Counted from the first letter of the stretch, positions 48,393 through 57,057 are shown. The stretch is 64,000 nucleotides of DNA from Corynebacterium maris DSM 45190 (GCF_000442645.1 NC_021915.1:1364001-1428000), one strand, 5' to 3'. Notes: generated by a model not told the origin, from the letters alone. Translations and numbers: made by a program.

Positions 48393-50149
48393 TGCAGGAC
48401 CTCAGATTTCCGCTGGCCACTTTCCCGCAGGTGCGCCGCGAGTTCGGCAGCCAACTGCGCCGGTGCGAGGGCGCCGGGCGGCAGCTGCTGATCGCCGTGG
48501 TGTTGTTGGCGGTCGGCGCGGCCGCGAACATGGCGGTGCCGCTGCAGCTCGGGCGCATCGTCGACCTGGTCACCTCCGCGTCGCCCACGGTGATGCGCGA
48601 CCTGCTGTTGATCCTGTTCGGCCTGATCGTCGCGGCGGTGGCCGCGGCGGGCCTGTCCGCGATCGGTTTCTATCTGGTGGCCCGGGTCAGTGAACGAGTC
48701 ATCGCCAATCTGCGCGAGGACATGGTGGGCACGGCCCTGGGCCTGCCCGTCCACCGCGTGGAAGACGCCGGTTCCGGCGACCTGGTGTCGCGCTCCACGG
48801 ACGACGTCTCCGAGTTGTCCCGCGCGGTGACCGAGACTATCCCGCTGATCACGAACTCGACGTTCACCATCCTGGCCACCGTGGTCACACTGGTGACCCT
48901 GGACTGGCAGTTTTTGCTGATTCCGCTGGTCACCTTACCGATCTACTTCTTCTCCGCGCGCACCTACCTGCGCCACGCCCCGGGCCGGTACGCCGCGGAA
49001 CGGGCGGGCATGGCGGAGCGCGCCCGCCGGGTGCTGGAGGCGATCAACGGCCGAGAGACCGTGCGCGCCTACCGCATGGAGCAGGTCATGCACGACAGCA
49101 TCCACGAAGCCTCCTGGGACGTGGTGGAAAAAGGGTTCTTCGCCCGGATGTCCATGATTTCCTTGCAGATCAAGGTCACCGCCGCGGATTTCGTGCTCAT
49201 CGTCGCAGGACTGACCGTCGGATTCATCACCGTCCGCGACGGGGACCTGACCGTCGGCGCAGTCACCGCGGCGATGCTGTTGTTGATCAGGCTGCGTGGG
49301 CCGGTGACCTCGATCATGCGGGTGCTGGATACCATCCAGTCCGGCTACGCCTCGCTGGCACGCATCGTCGGCGTCACCGTCGACCCGCCGCAACCGGTGC
49401 CGGACTCCGGCGCGCCTGCCCCGCGTGGCGAGGTGCTGATGGAGTCCGTGTCCTTTTCTTATGGTGGCGGCTGGGCGGTCCGCGACCTGGATCTGCGCAT
49501 GACGCCGGGGGAGACGGTCGCTTTGGTGGGCGCCTCGGGTGCGGGCAAGTCGACGGTGGCCGCGCTGTTGGCGGGGTTGCGGGTGCCGGATTCTGGCCGG
49601 GTGCTCATCGACGGGGTGGAAGTGTCGACGTTGTCGGACGCGGAGCGGGTCGCCCGGTTGGCGATGGTCTCGCAGGAGGTGCATGTGTTCTCGGGCACGC
49701 TGCGCGATGACCTCAACCTGGCGAAGCCGGAGGCGTCCGACGAGGAGATCGTGGCCGCGCTGCGCCGGGTGCGCGCCGACTGGTTCGATGACCTCGCTGA
49801 GGGGCTGGACACTGTGGTGGGTGCGCGCGGCCAGCAGCTGGAGCCGGTGCAGGCGCAGCAGGTGGCATTGGCACGCATCGTGCTGTTGGACCCGAAGGTC
49901 GTGATCATGGACGAGGCGACCGCGGAGGCCGGCTCCTCGGGCGCCGGGGACCTGGAGGCGGCCGCAGAAGAAGTGGCGCGCGACAGGACCGCGCTGGTGG
50001 TGGCGCACCGGCTGGACCAGGCGGCCCGGGCCGACCGGGTGCTGGTGATGGACGGCGGCGAGATCGTCGAGGAAGGCCCGCACGAACATCTGGTGGCGGC
50101 GGGCGGCCGGTATACGCGTCTGTGGCGGGCGTGGAGTGTGGGCCGATGA
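48389..50149 (+). CDS. ABC exporter half-transporter, catalytic partner without LSGGQ
   Basis: A 586-aa half-transporter with six membrane helices (residues 30-310) and a full-length ATPase domain. Walker A GASGAGKST (381-389), Q-loop Gln429 (AMVSQEVHVFSG), Walker B VVIMDEA (504-510) and H-loop His540 (VVAHRL) are intact. The signature is destroyed (LEPVQ at 484-488). It therefore complements the preceding subunit: its Walker A plus the partner's LSGGQ make one competent composite site. The substrate cannot be predicted. Coupled to both neighbours by ATGA overlaps. Confidence 0.93.
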   Translation: MMQDLRFPLATFPQVRREFGSQLRRCEGAGRQLLIAVVLLAVGAAANMAVPLQLGRIVDLVTSASPTVMRDLLLILFGLIVAAVAAAGLSAIGFYLVARVSERVIANLREDMVGTALGLPVHRVEDAGSGDLVSRSTDDVSELSRAVTETIPLITNSTFTILATVVTLVTLDWQFLLIPLVTLPIYFFSARTYLRHAPGRYAAERAGMAERARRVLEAINGRETVRAYRMEQVMHDSIHEASWDVVEKGFFARMSMISLQIKVTAADFVLIVAGLTVGFITVRDGDLTVGAVTAAMLLLIRLRGPVTSIMRVLDTIQSGYASLARIVGVTVDPPQPVPDSGAPAPRGEVLMESVSFSYGGGWAVRDLDLRMTPGETVALVGASGAGKSTVAALLAGLRVPDSGRVLIDGVEVSTLSDAERVARLAMVSQEVHVFSGTLRDDLNLAKPEASDEEIVAALRRVRADWFDDLAEGLDTVVGARGQQLEPVQAQQVALARIVLLDPKVVIMDEATAEAGSSGAGDLEAAAEEVARDRTALVVAHRLDQAARADRVLVMDGGEIVEEGPHEHLVAAGGRYTRLWRAWSVGR

Positions 50150-51117
50150 GGCTGAAGATCGCTGCGGTGACGGTGTTGTGCGCGATGGCGGCGGCGGTGG
50201 CCGGCTGCACGGCGCAGGATTCTGCGACTGTGTCGCCGGGACAGGCGTCGAACGCGGCCGTCCCGGGGCCGCTGGCCACCCCGGCGGCGTCGACGGCGCC
50301 GGCGACGACGGCTCCGGAGAGTGGTCCGGTGGCGGCGGATTCCACGGAGCGCATCACCGTGGACGTGGACGGCCGGGAGCGGAGCTTTGTGCTGTCGGTG
50401 CCGGACGGTTACACCAACCACAGCCCGTGGCCGGTGGTGTTGGCGTTCCACGGGTGGAAGGAAAAGGCCGAGTGGATGCACGACTACACCGGGTTAGACA
50501 CCGCCGCGGCGGTGGTGGTCTATGCGGAAGGGGTGGATCAGGCGTGGTCCCCGGCGCCGTACGCGACGACGAGCGTGGCGGAGGACATCGCTTACGTCGA
50601 GGCCGTACTCGCCTGGGTGCGGGAGCATTATCTGATCGACGACGCGAGCGTCAACGCGGTGGGCCTGTCCAACGGCGGCGGGTTCGCCACGTTGCTGGGG
50701 TGCCAGGCGCCGGAGCAGATCGCGGCGGTGGCGACGATCTCGGCGGCGTACTATCAGGACGTCCACCACGACTGCGCCGAGGTGCCCGTCCCACATCTGG
50801 ACGTCCACGGCACGGCGGATTCCATCATCGAGTATTACGGCGGCACACGCCACGACACGGTGTATTCCTCGGTGCCGGAGGTGCTGGCGGCGGCCGCGGA
50901 GCGCAACGGCTGTGACGAGGGGGCGGAGATCATGCGGGAGAGCACCGAGGTGCTGGAGTTTCGGTGGCCCGGCTGTGAAGCCGGGCTGCAGCACATTCGG
51001 GTGGGCGGCGGCGGACACACCTGGCCGGGCGGACGGGAGGATCCGAACGTGTCGGTGCCCGAGGATTTCGCGACCTACCGGGTGTTGGAGTTCTTCGGCG
51101 TCGGCTGGCGGATGTGA
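50146..51117 (+). CDS. lipoprotein esterase of PHB-depolymerase / LpqC type
   Basis: A 323-aa secreted lipoprotein: signal peptide with lipobox AVAGC (Cys21), a Thr/Ala/Pro-rich linker to about residue 65, then an alpha/beta-hydrolase fold. Catalytic triad visible: Ser175 in GLSNGG, Asp225 in DVHGTADSIIEY, His291 in GGGGHTWPGG. The family includes feruloyl or poly-hydroxyalkanoate esterases; the substrate outside the cell is unknown. Its ATG overlaps the exporter stop (ATGA), so exporter and esterase are made together and may act on the same exported compound (inference). Confidence 0.88.
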   Translation: MRLKIAAVTVLCAMAAAVAGCTAQDSATVSPGQASNAAVPGPLATPAASTAPATTAPESGPVAADSTERITVDVDGRERSFVLSVPDGYTNHSPWPVVLAFHGWKEKAEWMHDYTGLDTAAAVVVYAEGVDQAWSPAPYATTSVAEDIAYVEAVLAWVREHYLIDDASVNAVGLSNGGGFATLLGCQAPEQIAAVATISAAYYQDVHHDCAEVPVPHLDVHGTADSIIEYYGGTRHDTVYSSVPEVLAAAAERNGCDEGAEIMRESTEVLEFRWPGCEAGLQHIRVGGGGHTWPGGREDPNVSVPEDFATYRVLEFFGVGWRM

Positions 51118-51124
51118 GGCAGGC

Positions 51125-51130
51125 TAGTCT
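51125..51130 (+). promoter_or_regulatory. -10 box TAGTCT before the lipid-kinase gene
   Basis: TAGTCT ends 6 nt before the ATG at 51137; a GGGAG overlaps the gap, so both leaderless and SD-led initiation are possible. Confidence 0.4.
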
Positions 51131-51136
51131 GGGAGC

Positions 51137-52198
51137 ATGAATCAGCCGATGAAGCGGCGGGGCCGGGCGGCCGTCGTGTACAACCCCGTCAAAACGGACG
51201 CGGAGCGCCTCGCGCGGCTGGTCAGCTATGCCGCGGACAGCCACGGGTGGGAGAGCGTGTCCTGGTTCGAAACCTCCGTGGCGGATCCGGGCGGGGGACA
51301 GGCACGGCAGGCGGTCGCCGAGGGCGCGGAGATGGTGGTCGCCTGCGGCGGCGACGGCACGGTCCGGGCGGTCGCCGCCGGTCTGCGTGATTCCGGGGCG
51401 GCGCTGGGCATCGTCCCGCAGGGCACCGGCAACCTTTTGGCGCGCAACCTGAAGCTGCCGTTGAACCAGGAGTACGCCATCGAGGTGGCCTTCGGTGGGC
51501 AGGACGATGAGATAGACATCTGCACCGCGGAGCTCACCCGCGCGGACGGAACCACGGAGCAGCTGGATTTCGTGGTGATGGCGGGGGTCGGCATCGACGC
51601 GCAGATGATCATCAACACCGACGATCAGATGAAGAAGCGTTTCGGTTTCCTGGCGTATGCGGTGGCGGTGATCAAGTCGCTGCGCGGCGGCAACCGCATC
51701 AAGCTGCTGCACCGGATGGACGGCGGGAAGGAATACCGCACGAGCGTGCACTCGGTGATCGTGGGAAATTGCGGTGAGCTCGTCGGCAACGTCGCGTTGC
51801 TGCCGGACGCGAAAGCCAACGACGGGATCTTAGACGTGGTGGCGATGCGTCCGCGTGGAGTGTTCGGGTGGGCGCAGATCGCGTTGCGGCTGGCCGATCA
51901 GATGGTGCAGAAGCTACGTCACAAGATCATGCGCCGGGACGTGCGGGTGACCGGCACGGACCAGGACGTCAAGGCCCTGCAGTACGTCACCGGCACGCAG
52001 TTCGCCGTGGAACTGCAGGCCCCGGAGCTCTTCGAGATCGACGGAGACGAGGTCGGGGAGGTCACCGCCTTTACGGTGACAGTGGATCACCTGGGGCTGA
52101 CGGTGCGGGTGGAGACCCCGGCGCCGCAGGAAGAGCCGGGGGAGGCCGCCTCCGACACCGATGTGGTGCCCGGCGTGGGAATAGAGCGCGACGAGTGA
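51137..52198 (+). CDS. diacylglycerol-kinase-family lipid kinase
   Basis: A 353-aa DAGK catalytic-domain protein (YegS/DgkB-like). VVYNPVKTDAERL starts the domain, followed by VVACGGDGTVRAVAAGL and GIVPQGTGNLLARNLKLP, the ATP-binding motifs. The C-terminal beta domain ends in an acidic tail. It probably phosphorylates a membrane lipid or a related alcohol. 19 nt after the esterase; its stop is 1 nt from the convergent marR stop. Confidence 0.9.
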   Translation: MNQPMKRRGRAAVVYNPVKTDAERLARLVSYAADSHGWESVSWFETSVADPGGGQARQAVAEGAEMVVACGGDGTVRAVAAGLRDSGAALGIVPQGTGNLLARNLKLPLNQEYAIEVAFGGQDDEIDICTAELTRADGTTEQLDFVVMAGVGIDAQMIINTDDQMKKRFGFLAYAVAVIKSLRGGNRIKLLHRMDGGKEYRTSVHSVIVGNCGELVGNVALLPDAKANDGILDVVAMRPRGVFGWAQIALRLADQMVQKLRHKIMRRDVRVTGTDQDVKALQYVTGTQFAVELQAPELFEIDGDEVGEVTAFTVTVDHLGLTVRVETPAPQEEPGEAASDTDVVPGVGIERDE

Positions 52199-52199
52199 G

Positions 52200-52703
52200 T
52201 CAGCGTCGCCGCCCGGGGCGTAGATCCGCGTAGTCGGTGAACTGCGCCAGCGTCGGCGTCGGCTGCTCCTCGTCGTCGGGCATGCCTTGTCTCAGGGTCG
52301 CGATCAGGCGGTCGAGGTAGCCTTCGAACTGGTCGCGGTCGGCGGCGGTGAAATCCTCGAAGAGCGCCGGGGTCGGCGGCAGCCGCTGCTCGACGGCCCG
52401 GCCCGCGGCGGTCAGGTGCACCAGGCTGACGCGGCGGTCCTGTGGCGAGGGGCTGCGGGAGAGATAACCGGACTTATCCATTTTGGACAGCAATTCGTTG
52501 AGGGAGGAGACTCGCACCCCTAAGACGGTGGCGATGTCGCGGGTGCTGAGGCCATCGCGAAGCTTCAGCAGCGCCAGCACCCGGCCCTGCCCGCGGCTCG
52601 GGTCGGTGATGGGATCGAGGCGTTCCGCGGCGTGACGGCGATGGCGCCGCAGCAAAAACTGGGTGTAGGCGAACTTGCTCGTCAACGGGTCGGGGCTCGA
52701 CAT
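52200..52703 (-). CDS. MarR-family transcriptional regulator
   Basis: A 167-aa winged-helix regulator: RVLALLKLRDGLSTRDIATVLGVRVSSLNELLSKMDKSGYLSRSPSPQDRRVSLVHLTAAGRAVE is a typical MarR DNA-binding core, with dimerisation helices on both sides. It is divergent from the UbiB-like gene, 75 bp away, so that gene and itself are the obvious targets. No ligand can be guessed. Confidence 0.92.
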   Translation of the reverse strand: MSSPDPLTSKFAYTQFLLRRHRRHAAERLDPITDPSRGQGRVLALLKLRDGLSTRDIATVLGVRVSSLNELLSKMDKSGYLSRSPSPQDRRVSLVHLTAAGRAVEQRLPPTPALFEDFTAADRDQFEGYLDRLIATLRQGMPDDEEQPTPTLAQFTDYADLRPGRRR

Positions 52704-52739
52704 GGCCCGAGATTAAGGCGGCGCCTGTTCAACCGTCAA
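52704..52739 (-). promoter_or_regulatory. marR promoter
   Basis: On the minus strand: -35 TTGACG (52739-52734), an 18-nt spacer, -10 TAATCT (52715-52710), then 6 nt to the ATG. A good consensus match. Confidence 0.65.
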
Positions 52740-52765
52740 CCACCCGACCCGACACACAGACTCGG

Positions 52766-52771
52766 TAGCCT
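52766..52771 (+). promoter_or_regulatory. -10 box TAGCCT, leaderless promoter of the UbiB-like gene
   Basis: TAGCCT ends 7 nt before the ATG at 52779. The -35 region would lie next to the marR promoter, so a MarR dimer bound between them could control both. Confidence 0.5.
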
Positions 52772-52778
52772 GAAGCCC

Positions 52779-54815
52779 ATGGATTCTTCCGGAGCACTCA
52801 GCGGCGTAGGACTGGCACTGGCGATCATCGGCGGCGCCTTTTTGGCGTTGCTGGTGGTGGGTCTGCTCACGCTGGTGCTGGCGACGGTGATGCGCCGACT
52901 ACTCGGCGTCCCCGTCGGCTGGCCCCGCACCGTCATCGTCGCAGGGGTGGTCGTCATCTCCACGGTGGGGATCTTCGGCGCAACCTTATGGGACCTCACC
53001 GCCACCGCCCCCGACAACGACTACTTCACCGGCGTCAACCTGCCCTCCAGCGTCCTCGTGCTGCTCATCGCCACCTTATGGATGCTCGGCTTCGGCAGCG
53101 CCATCCTCATGATGATGGAGCTGATCGTGCCCACCGGCGCACTGCCCAGCCCGCTGCGCATGGCCACCTCCTTCCGCTCCCGGCGCGACCGCAACCGCCG
53201 TTACCGGCAGGTGCTCGGGGTGTTCGTGCGTAACGGGCTGGCCGCGCCTTTCAGTCGGCCGCGCGGCAATCCCACCGCAGAAGTCGCGGTGCGCTTTCGT
53301 CGTGCCCTGGAAGAAGCCGGCACCACCTTCGTCAAGCTCGGGCAAAACCTCTCCACCCGTACCGACGTGCTGCCTGCGGCCTTCACCGACGAATTGTCCA
53401 CCCTGCAGTCGAAGGCGCGGGCGTCCAGCTGGGAGGTGATCGAAAAGGAAATCGACGCCGAATTAGATGGCCGCACCGCCGAGGTGCTCGCCTGGCTCGA
53501 CCCGGAGCCGCTGGCCGCGGCCTCCGTCGCGCAGGTCCACCGTGGCCGGTTGGCTGACGGCACGGAAGTGGTGGTCAAGGTCCAGCGCCCCGGCACCCGG
53601 GAGGAGGTGGCCAAGGACAGCGACATCCTCTTGGAGATCTGCGCGTGGCTGGAACGCACCACCGCCTGGGGCGAGGACATCGGCCTCACCGATCTTGCGC
53701 GCGGGTTCACCGACACCCTCAGCGAGGAGCTCGACTACACCGTCGAAGCCCGCAACATGGAAGACCTCCGGGCCGTCCTGCGCGGCGGGCCGATCACCGT
53801 GCCGAGGGCCTACCCGGACTACTCCACCTCCCGCATGCTCATCATGGACTACGTGCCCGGGCCCACGATCGGCGCCGCCGCAACCGAACTCGACGACCTC
53901 GACCCGCAGCTGCGCTCGACCCTCGGCCAGGAGCTGCTCAGCTCCGTGATGAGCCAGATCATGGAACACGGCGTCTTCCACGCCGACGTCCACCCCGGCA
54001 ACGTCACGCTCATCGAGGACGGGGAAGGCGGCGTGCACCTCGGCCTGCTCGATTTCGGCGCCGTCGGCCGCATCGACCGGCACACCCGACACAACCTCTC
54101 CGTGGTCTTCGCCGCCATCGACAACGGCGACTCCCGCCTGCTCGTCGACGCCCTCAAGGCCCTGCTCGGGCGGCCGGATTCCCTGGAAGAGGCCGCACTG
54201 GAAAAAGCGGTCGGCACGCTGCTCGCCCGCTACGGCAGCGGCCTGAGTCGCTCCGTGGCCGGCATGATCGCCGACGTCATGTCCATGGTCACCGAGTTTC
54301 GCTTCTCCATCCCCGCCTCCGTCTCTTCCGCCCTACGCAGCCTGGCCAGCATGGAAGGCACCCTCACACTCATCGACCCGCAGGCCAACATCATCGAGAT
54401 GGCACGCACCCACGGCGCCACATTCGCCCGCGCCTGGCTGAAACCCGGCCACATCAAAGAAACCCTGGAAGCCACCGTCTTAGAAACCCTCCCGATGTTC
54501 CGGCACCTGCCCCGGCGCGTCAATGCCGTCGTCGAGGACCTCCAGGAAGGCCGATTGACCTTCAACATGCGGTTCTTCTCCGACCGCGACGACCGAAAAT
54601 TCATCACCGGCATGCTCCAACAATTCACCGTCGCCATCCTCGCCGGCTTCACCCTGCTCGGCGGCGTCGTTTTGCTGGCTTTCGGCACCGGCGGGCCACC
54701 CGTGACCGAAGAAATGTCCCTGCTGCAGGCCGTCGGGTTCATCATGCTTTTCGCCGGCTTCATGATGGCGCTACGGATCGTGACCATGGTCTTGTACCGC
54801 GACGACAAAAGTTGA
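52779..54815 (+). CDS. UbiB/ABC1/AarF-family atypical kinase, membrane protein
   Basis: A 678-aa protein: three N-terminal membrane helices (residues 10-38, 50-70, 90-117), then the ABC1 kinase-like domain with KLGQ (186-189, TTFVKLGQNLSTRTDVLP), AAASVAQVHRGRL, VKVQRPG, and HGVFHADVHPGN with LLDFGAVGR as catalytic motifs. Two C-terminal helices follow (FTVAILAGFTLLGGVVLLAF and the last 25 residues). The family supports isoprenoid-quinone or lipid metabolism. The N-terminal membrane block is longer than in E. coli UbiB, and a role in ubiquinone synthesis is unlikely in a menaquinone organism. Confidence 0.9.
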   Translation: MDSSGALSGVGLALAIIGGAFLALLVVGLLTLVLATVMRRLLGVPVGWPRTVIVAGVVVISTVGIFGATLWDLTATAPDNDYFTGVNLPSSVLVLLIATLWMLGFGSAILMMMELIVPTGALPSPLRMATSFRSRRDRNRRYRQVLGVFVRNGLAAPFSRPRGNPTAEVAVRFRRALEEAGTTFVKLGQNLSTRTDVLPAAFTDELSTLQSKARASSWEVIEKEIDAELDGRTAEVLAWLDPEPLAAASVAQVHRGRLADGTEVVVKVQRPGTREEVAKDSDILLEICAWLERTTAWGEDIGLTDLARGFTDTLSEELDYTVEARNMEDLRAVLRGGPITVPRAYPDYSTSRMLIMDYVPGPTIGAAATELDDLDPQLRSTLGQELLSSVMSQIMEHGVFHADVHPGNVTLIEDGEGGVHLGLLDFGAVGRIDRHTRHNLSVVFAAIDNGDSRLLVDALKALLGRPDSLEEAALEKAVGTLLARYGSGLSRSVAGMIADVMSMVTEFRFSIPASVSSALRSLASMEGTLTLIDPQANIIEMARTHGATFARAWLKPGHIKETLEATVLETLPMFRHLPRRVNAVVEDLQEGRLTFNMRFFSDRDDRKFITGMLQQFTVAILAGFTLLGGVVLLAFGTGGPPVTEEMSLLQAVGFIMLFAGFMMALRIVTMVLYRDDKS

Positions 54816-54860
54816 CGGACCCCCCTCACCGTCATGGCCGAACACCCGGGCGGGCACCGC

Positions 54861-54866
54861 TAGGGT
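54861..54866 (+). promoter_or_regulatory. -10 box TAGGGT, leaderless promoter
   Basis: TAGGGT ends 7 nt before the ATG at 54874. Confidence 0.5.
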
Positions 54867-54873
54867 GGGGGCC

Positions 54874-55752
54874 ATGTCCGACATTGACGCCCTTCGCTGT
54901 TCTGACGCCCAGGTCGAACCCTTGCCCGGCTCCGCCAAACAGGAATCGGTGTACGTGCTCTACGAACACCCCTTCGGCTGGAGCCGCGACGTCCTCGACG
55001 GCGACACCTTCGGCGAAGAACTGACCGCCAAGCTCAAATCCTTCCTGAAAAAGCGCGCCGGGTTGCAGCTGATCCGCCATCCGGGCCGGGACGGCCGCAA
55101 GATCGATCGCCCCCGTCTCTTCCTGGTCTTCACCGAGTCCGGGGTGGCGGAGACGATGCTCGTCGACGGGCCGGAGGACATCCTGAATCTGGATCTGTCC
55201 GGTCCGGGGCGCAACGGGGCGCAGGAGGTGGATCACCCGTTGGTGCTGGTGTGCACCCACGGCAAGCGGGACGTGTGCTGCGCGGTCAAGGGTCGGCCGG
55301 TGGCCAAGTCCCTGGTGGACACCTATCTCAACGAGTCGAATGAGTTGATGGTCTGGGAGACCTCGCACACCAAGGGGCACCGCTTCGCCCCGTCGTTGAT
55401 GCTGATGCCATGGGGGTATAGCTTCGGCCGGCTCAATGAGGAGGCGGCGTCGGCGATGGTCAACTACGCGATGGCGGGGCGGTATTTCCTGCCCGGTAAC
55501 CGCGGCCGCGGCCTGTTTTCCCCGCGCGGGCAGGTGGCGGAGCTGGCGGTGGCCACCCGACTTGTCGACGCCGGCGAGCGCCTCGAGTACGGACAACTAC
55601 GCGCCGACGACGGGCGGGTGACCCACATCGACGGCCGGTCGTGGACCGTGACGATGGACAAACGCGAAGTCGACGGCGTCGTCTCCTCCTGCGGCGATGA
55701 GCCCAAGACCGGCTCCGTGTGGGAGGTGGTCGAGGTCACGGCCATGGAGTAA
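54874..55752 (+). CDS. sucrase/ferredoxin-like family protein
   Basis: A 292-aa protein of the Suc_Fer-like family (thioredoxin-like ferredoxin fold). CTHGKRDVCCAVKGRPVAK holds the cysteine cluster typical of the C-terminal [2Fe-2S] or thioredoxin-like domain, and ETSHTKGHRFAPSLMLMPWGYSFGRL is the other family block. The biochemical role is unknown. The ATG at 54874 is preferred to a GTG three codons upstream because of the promoter spacing. Confidence 0.85.
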   Translation: MSDIDALRCSDAQVEPLPGSAKQESVYVLYEHPFGWSRDVLDGDTFGEELTAKLKSFLKKRAGLQLIRHPGRDGRKIDRPRLFLVFTESGVAETMLVDGPEDILNLDLSGPGRNGAQEVDHPLVLVCTHGKRDVCCAVKGRPVAKSLVDTYLNESNELMVWETSHTKGHRFAPSLMLMPWGYSFGRLNEEAASAMVNYAMAGRYFLPGNRGRGLFSPRGQVAELAVATRLVDAGERLEYGQLRADDGRVTHIDGRSWTVTMDKREVDGVVSSCGDEPKTGSVWEVVEVTAME

Positions 55753-55845
55753 GTTCCTGGCCGAAAAGTCCTCCACGGGCGGGCGTGTCCCGGCTTCATC
55801 TGGGGTTGTCCTGACAGCCAGCTGCGCGGGCATTCCCCACAGAGG

Positions 55846-56892
55846 CTATCGATTCCCGTGGGCATGAGCGTCACTCTCTATTCCTGATTGCCGGCGCCAG
55901 TCGTACCCGCCGACGACACTGTCGCCGTGGTTTCGCCAGACCACCGGTGTCTCGGCCAGCTCCACAGCGCCGCTGAACCAGAAGGCCTGCCCCGGATCCC
56001 ACCCGGCGAGCATGCCGGCGCACCCCTCATCCACCGGGATGATCCGCCCGGCAGCGGCGAAGTAACCCCGCACGCTCAGGTGCAGCGCGTCATAATGCTG
56101 CGCGACCTGCACGAAATCCGGCGTCACCCAGTCGTGCGGATAACCGGTGGCCAACCGCCAGTCCTTTCCCTTACTGGCAGTCACATCCAGCGGGAATCTC
56201 CGGCACAGCTCAGCCCACGCCGCAGGACCGTCAATGGTGAACACCGTGGCGTCGGTGGACACCGTGGCCGCGTACACCCACCCGAATCCGTCCTCCACGA
56301 AACGGAGGGCGCCCGGGGTGCCATCGACTAGTTCACGGCTGGTGGCGATGATCGACCGGGGAGGCGTCGACCACCACAGACTTTCAGTTTGTGCTTCCTC
56401 CCGCCAAGACTCAAGCGCCTGCACCACAGACGGCGTCGGCGCTATCAGATTTGGCCGCATCCAGCTCACAGATGTGTGTCGGCCAGGCCGAAACATATCC
56501 GACCACCCGGACGCTACAGCGCAGTCCGCGACATGACGGGCGATGCGCCGCAGCCCGGGGCGCAACGGTGACGCTGACAAGAACACTTCACGCGCCATCG
56601 GAGGTTGCCAGTAGGTCGCACTGGACACGGTGCGCTCGAGCGCGTCGTAGACCAAGCCTGGGGTCAGCTTCACCAACGGCACCCGCTCCAGCGTCGGGGC
56701 CGCCGTCGTGGCTCTGGCGTGCGCGGAATGCCTACGGGCGATTCCGAACTTACGCAGGTTGCGCTCGAGGTAGTCGCCGAGCCGCCAGGTCGCCCGATGC
56801 AATGGTCCGTCTTCGGCTTCCGAGGCCAGGACCACCTCCATGAGGAAGTCTCTGCCGCGGGGGCCGGTGAGCAGAGCATCGACAAGCGTCAT
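55846..56892 (-). CDS. hypothetical 348-aa protein
   Basis: Starts MTLVDALLTGPRGRDFLMEVVLAS. Tryptophan-rich, soluble, no signal peptide or membrane segment. Segments such as GYPHDWVTPDFVQVAQHYD, AVHLSVRGYFAAA-like stretches and DEGCAGMLAGWDPGQAFWF suggest a compact enzyme-like fold, but I recognise no family. The start is fixed by minus-strand TAGGTT (56905-56900) 7 nt upstream; a longer frame running across the tRNA gene is an artefact. Base and codon use are slightly less GC-biased than in the neighbours. Confidence 0.78.
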   Translation of the reverse strand: MTLVDALLTGPRGRDFLMEVVLASEAEDGPLHRATWRLGDYLERNLRKFGIARRHSAHARATTAAPTLERVPLVKLTPGLVYDALERTVSSATYWQPPMAREVFLSASPLRPGLRRIARHVADCAVASGWSDMFRPGRHTSVSWMRPNLIAPTPSVVQALESWREEAQTESLWWSTPPRSIIATSRELVDGTPGALRFVEDGFGWVYAATVSTDATVFTIDGPAAWAELCRRFPLDVTASKGKDWRLATGYPHDWVTPDFVQVAQHYDALHLSVRGYFAAAGRIIPVDEGCAGMLAGWDPGQAFWFSGAVELAETPVVWRNHGDSVVGGYDWRRQSGIESDAHAHGNR

Positions 56893-56932
56893 ACCCGTCA
56901 ACCTAGCTGCTCTAGCGACGCCCCGTGAAGAC

Positions 56933-56976
56933 AAAGAAAACAGGCCAGAAGAAAAATGTTTTTCCTTCTGGCCTGT
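56933..56976 (-). terminator. terminator of tRNA-Pro
   Basis: ACAGGCCAGAAG (minus strand 56976-56965) pairs with CTTCTGGCCTGT (56951-56940), then TTTTCTTT. It lies 7-8 nt past the tRNA. Confidence 0.88.
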
Positions 56977-56980
56977 CATG

Positions 56981-57057
56981 TGGTCGGGCTGACAGGATTT
57001 GAACCTGCGACCCCTACACCCCCAGTGTAGTGCGCTACCAAGCTGCGCCACAGCCCG
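56981..57057 (-). tRNA. tRNA-Pro (anticodon GGG), CCA encoded
   Basis: Minus-strand cloverleaf: acceptor CGGGCTG/CAGCCCG, D-arm GCGCAGCTTGGTAGCGC, anticodon stem CTACA/TGTAG with loop CTGGGGG (anticodon GGG, reading CCC and CCT), T-arm CAGGTTCAAATCCTG, discriminator A, encoded CCA. Confidence 0.97.

Noticed and set aside
56893..57051. N-terminal extension of the 348-aa gene reading GRRFKSCQPDH
   Set aside because: This is the antisense-type translation of the tRNA-Pro gene and its terminator; a promoter 7 nt before the ATG at 56892 marks the real start.
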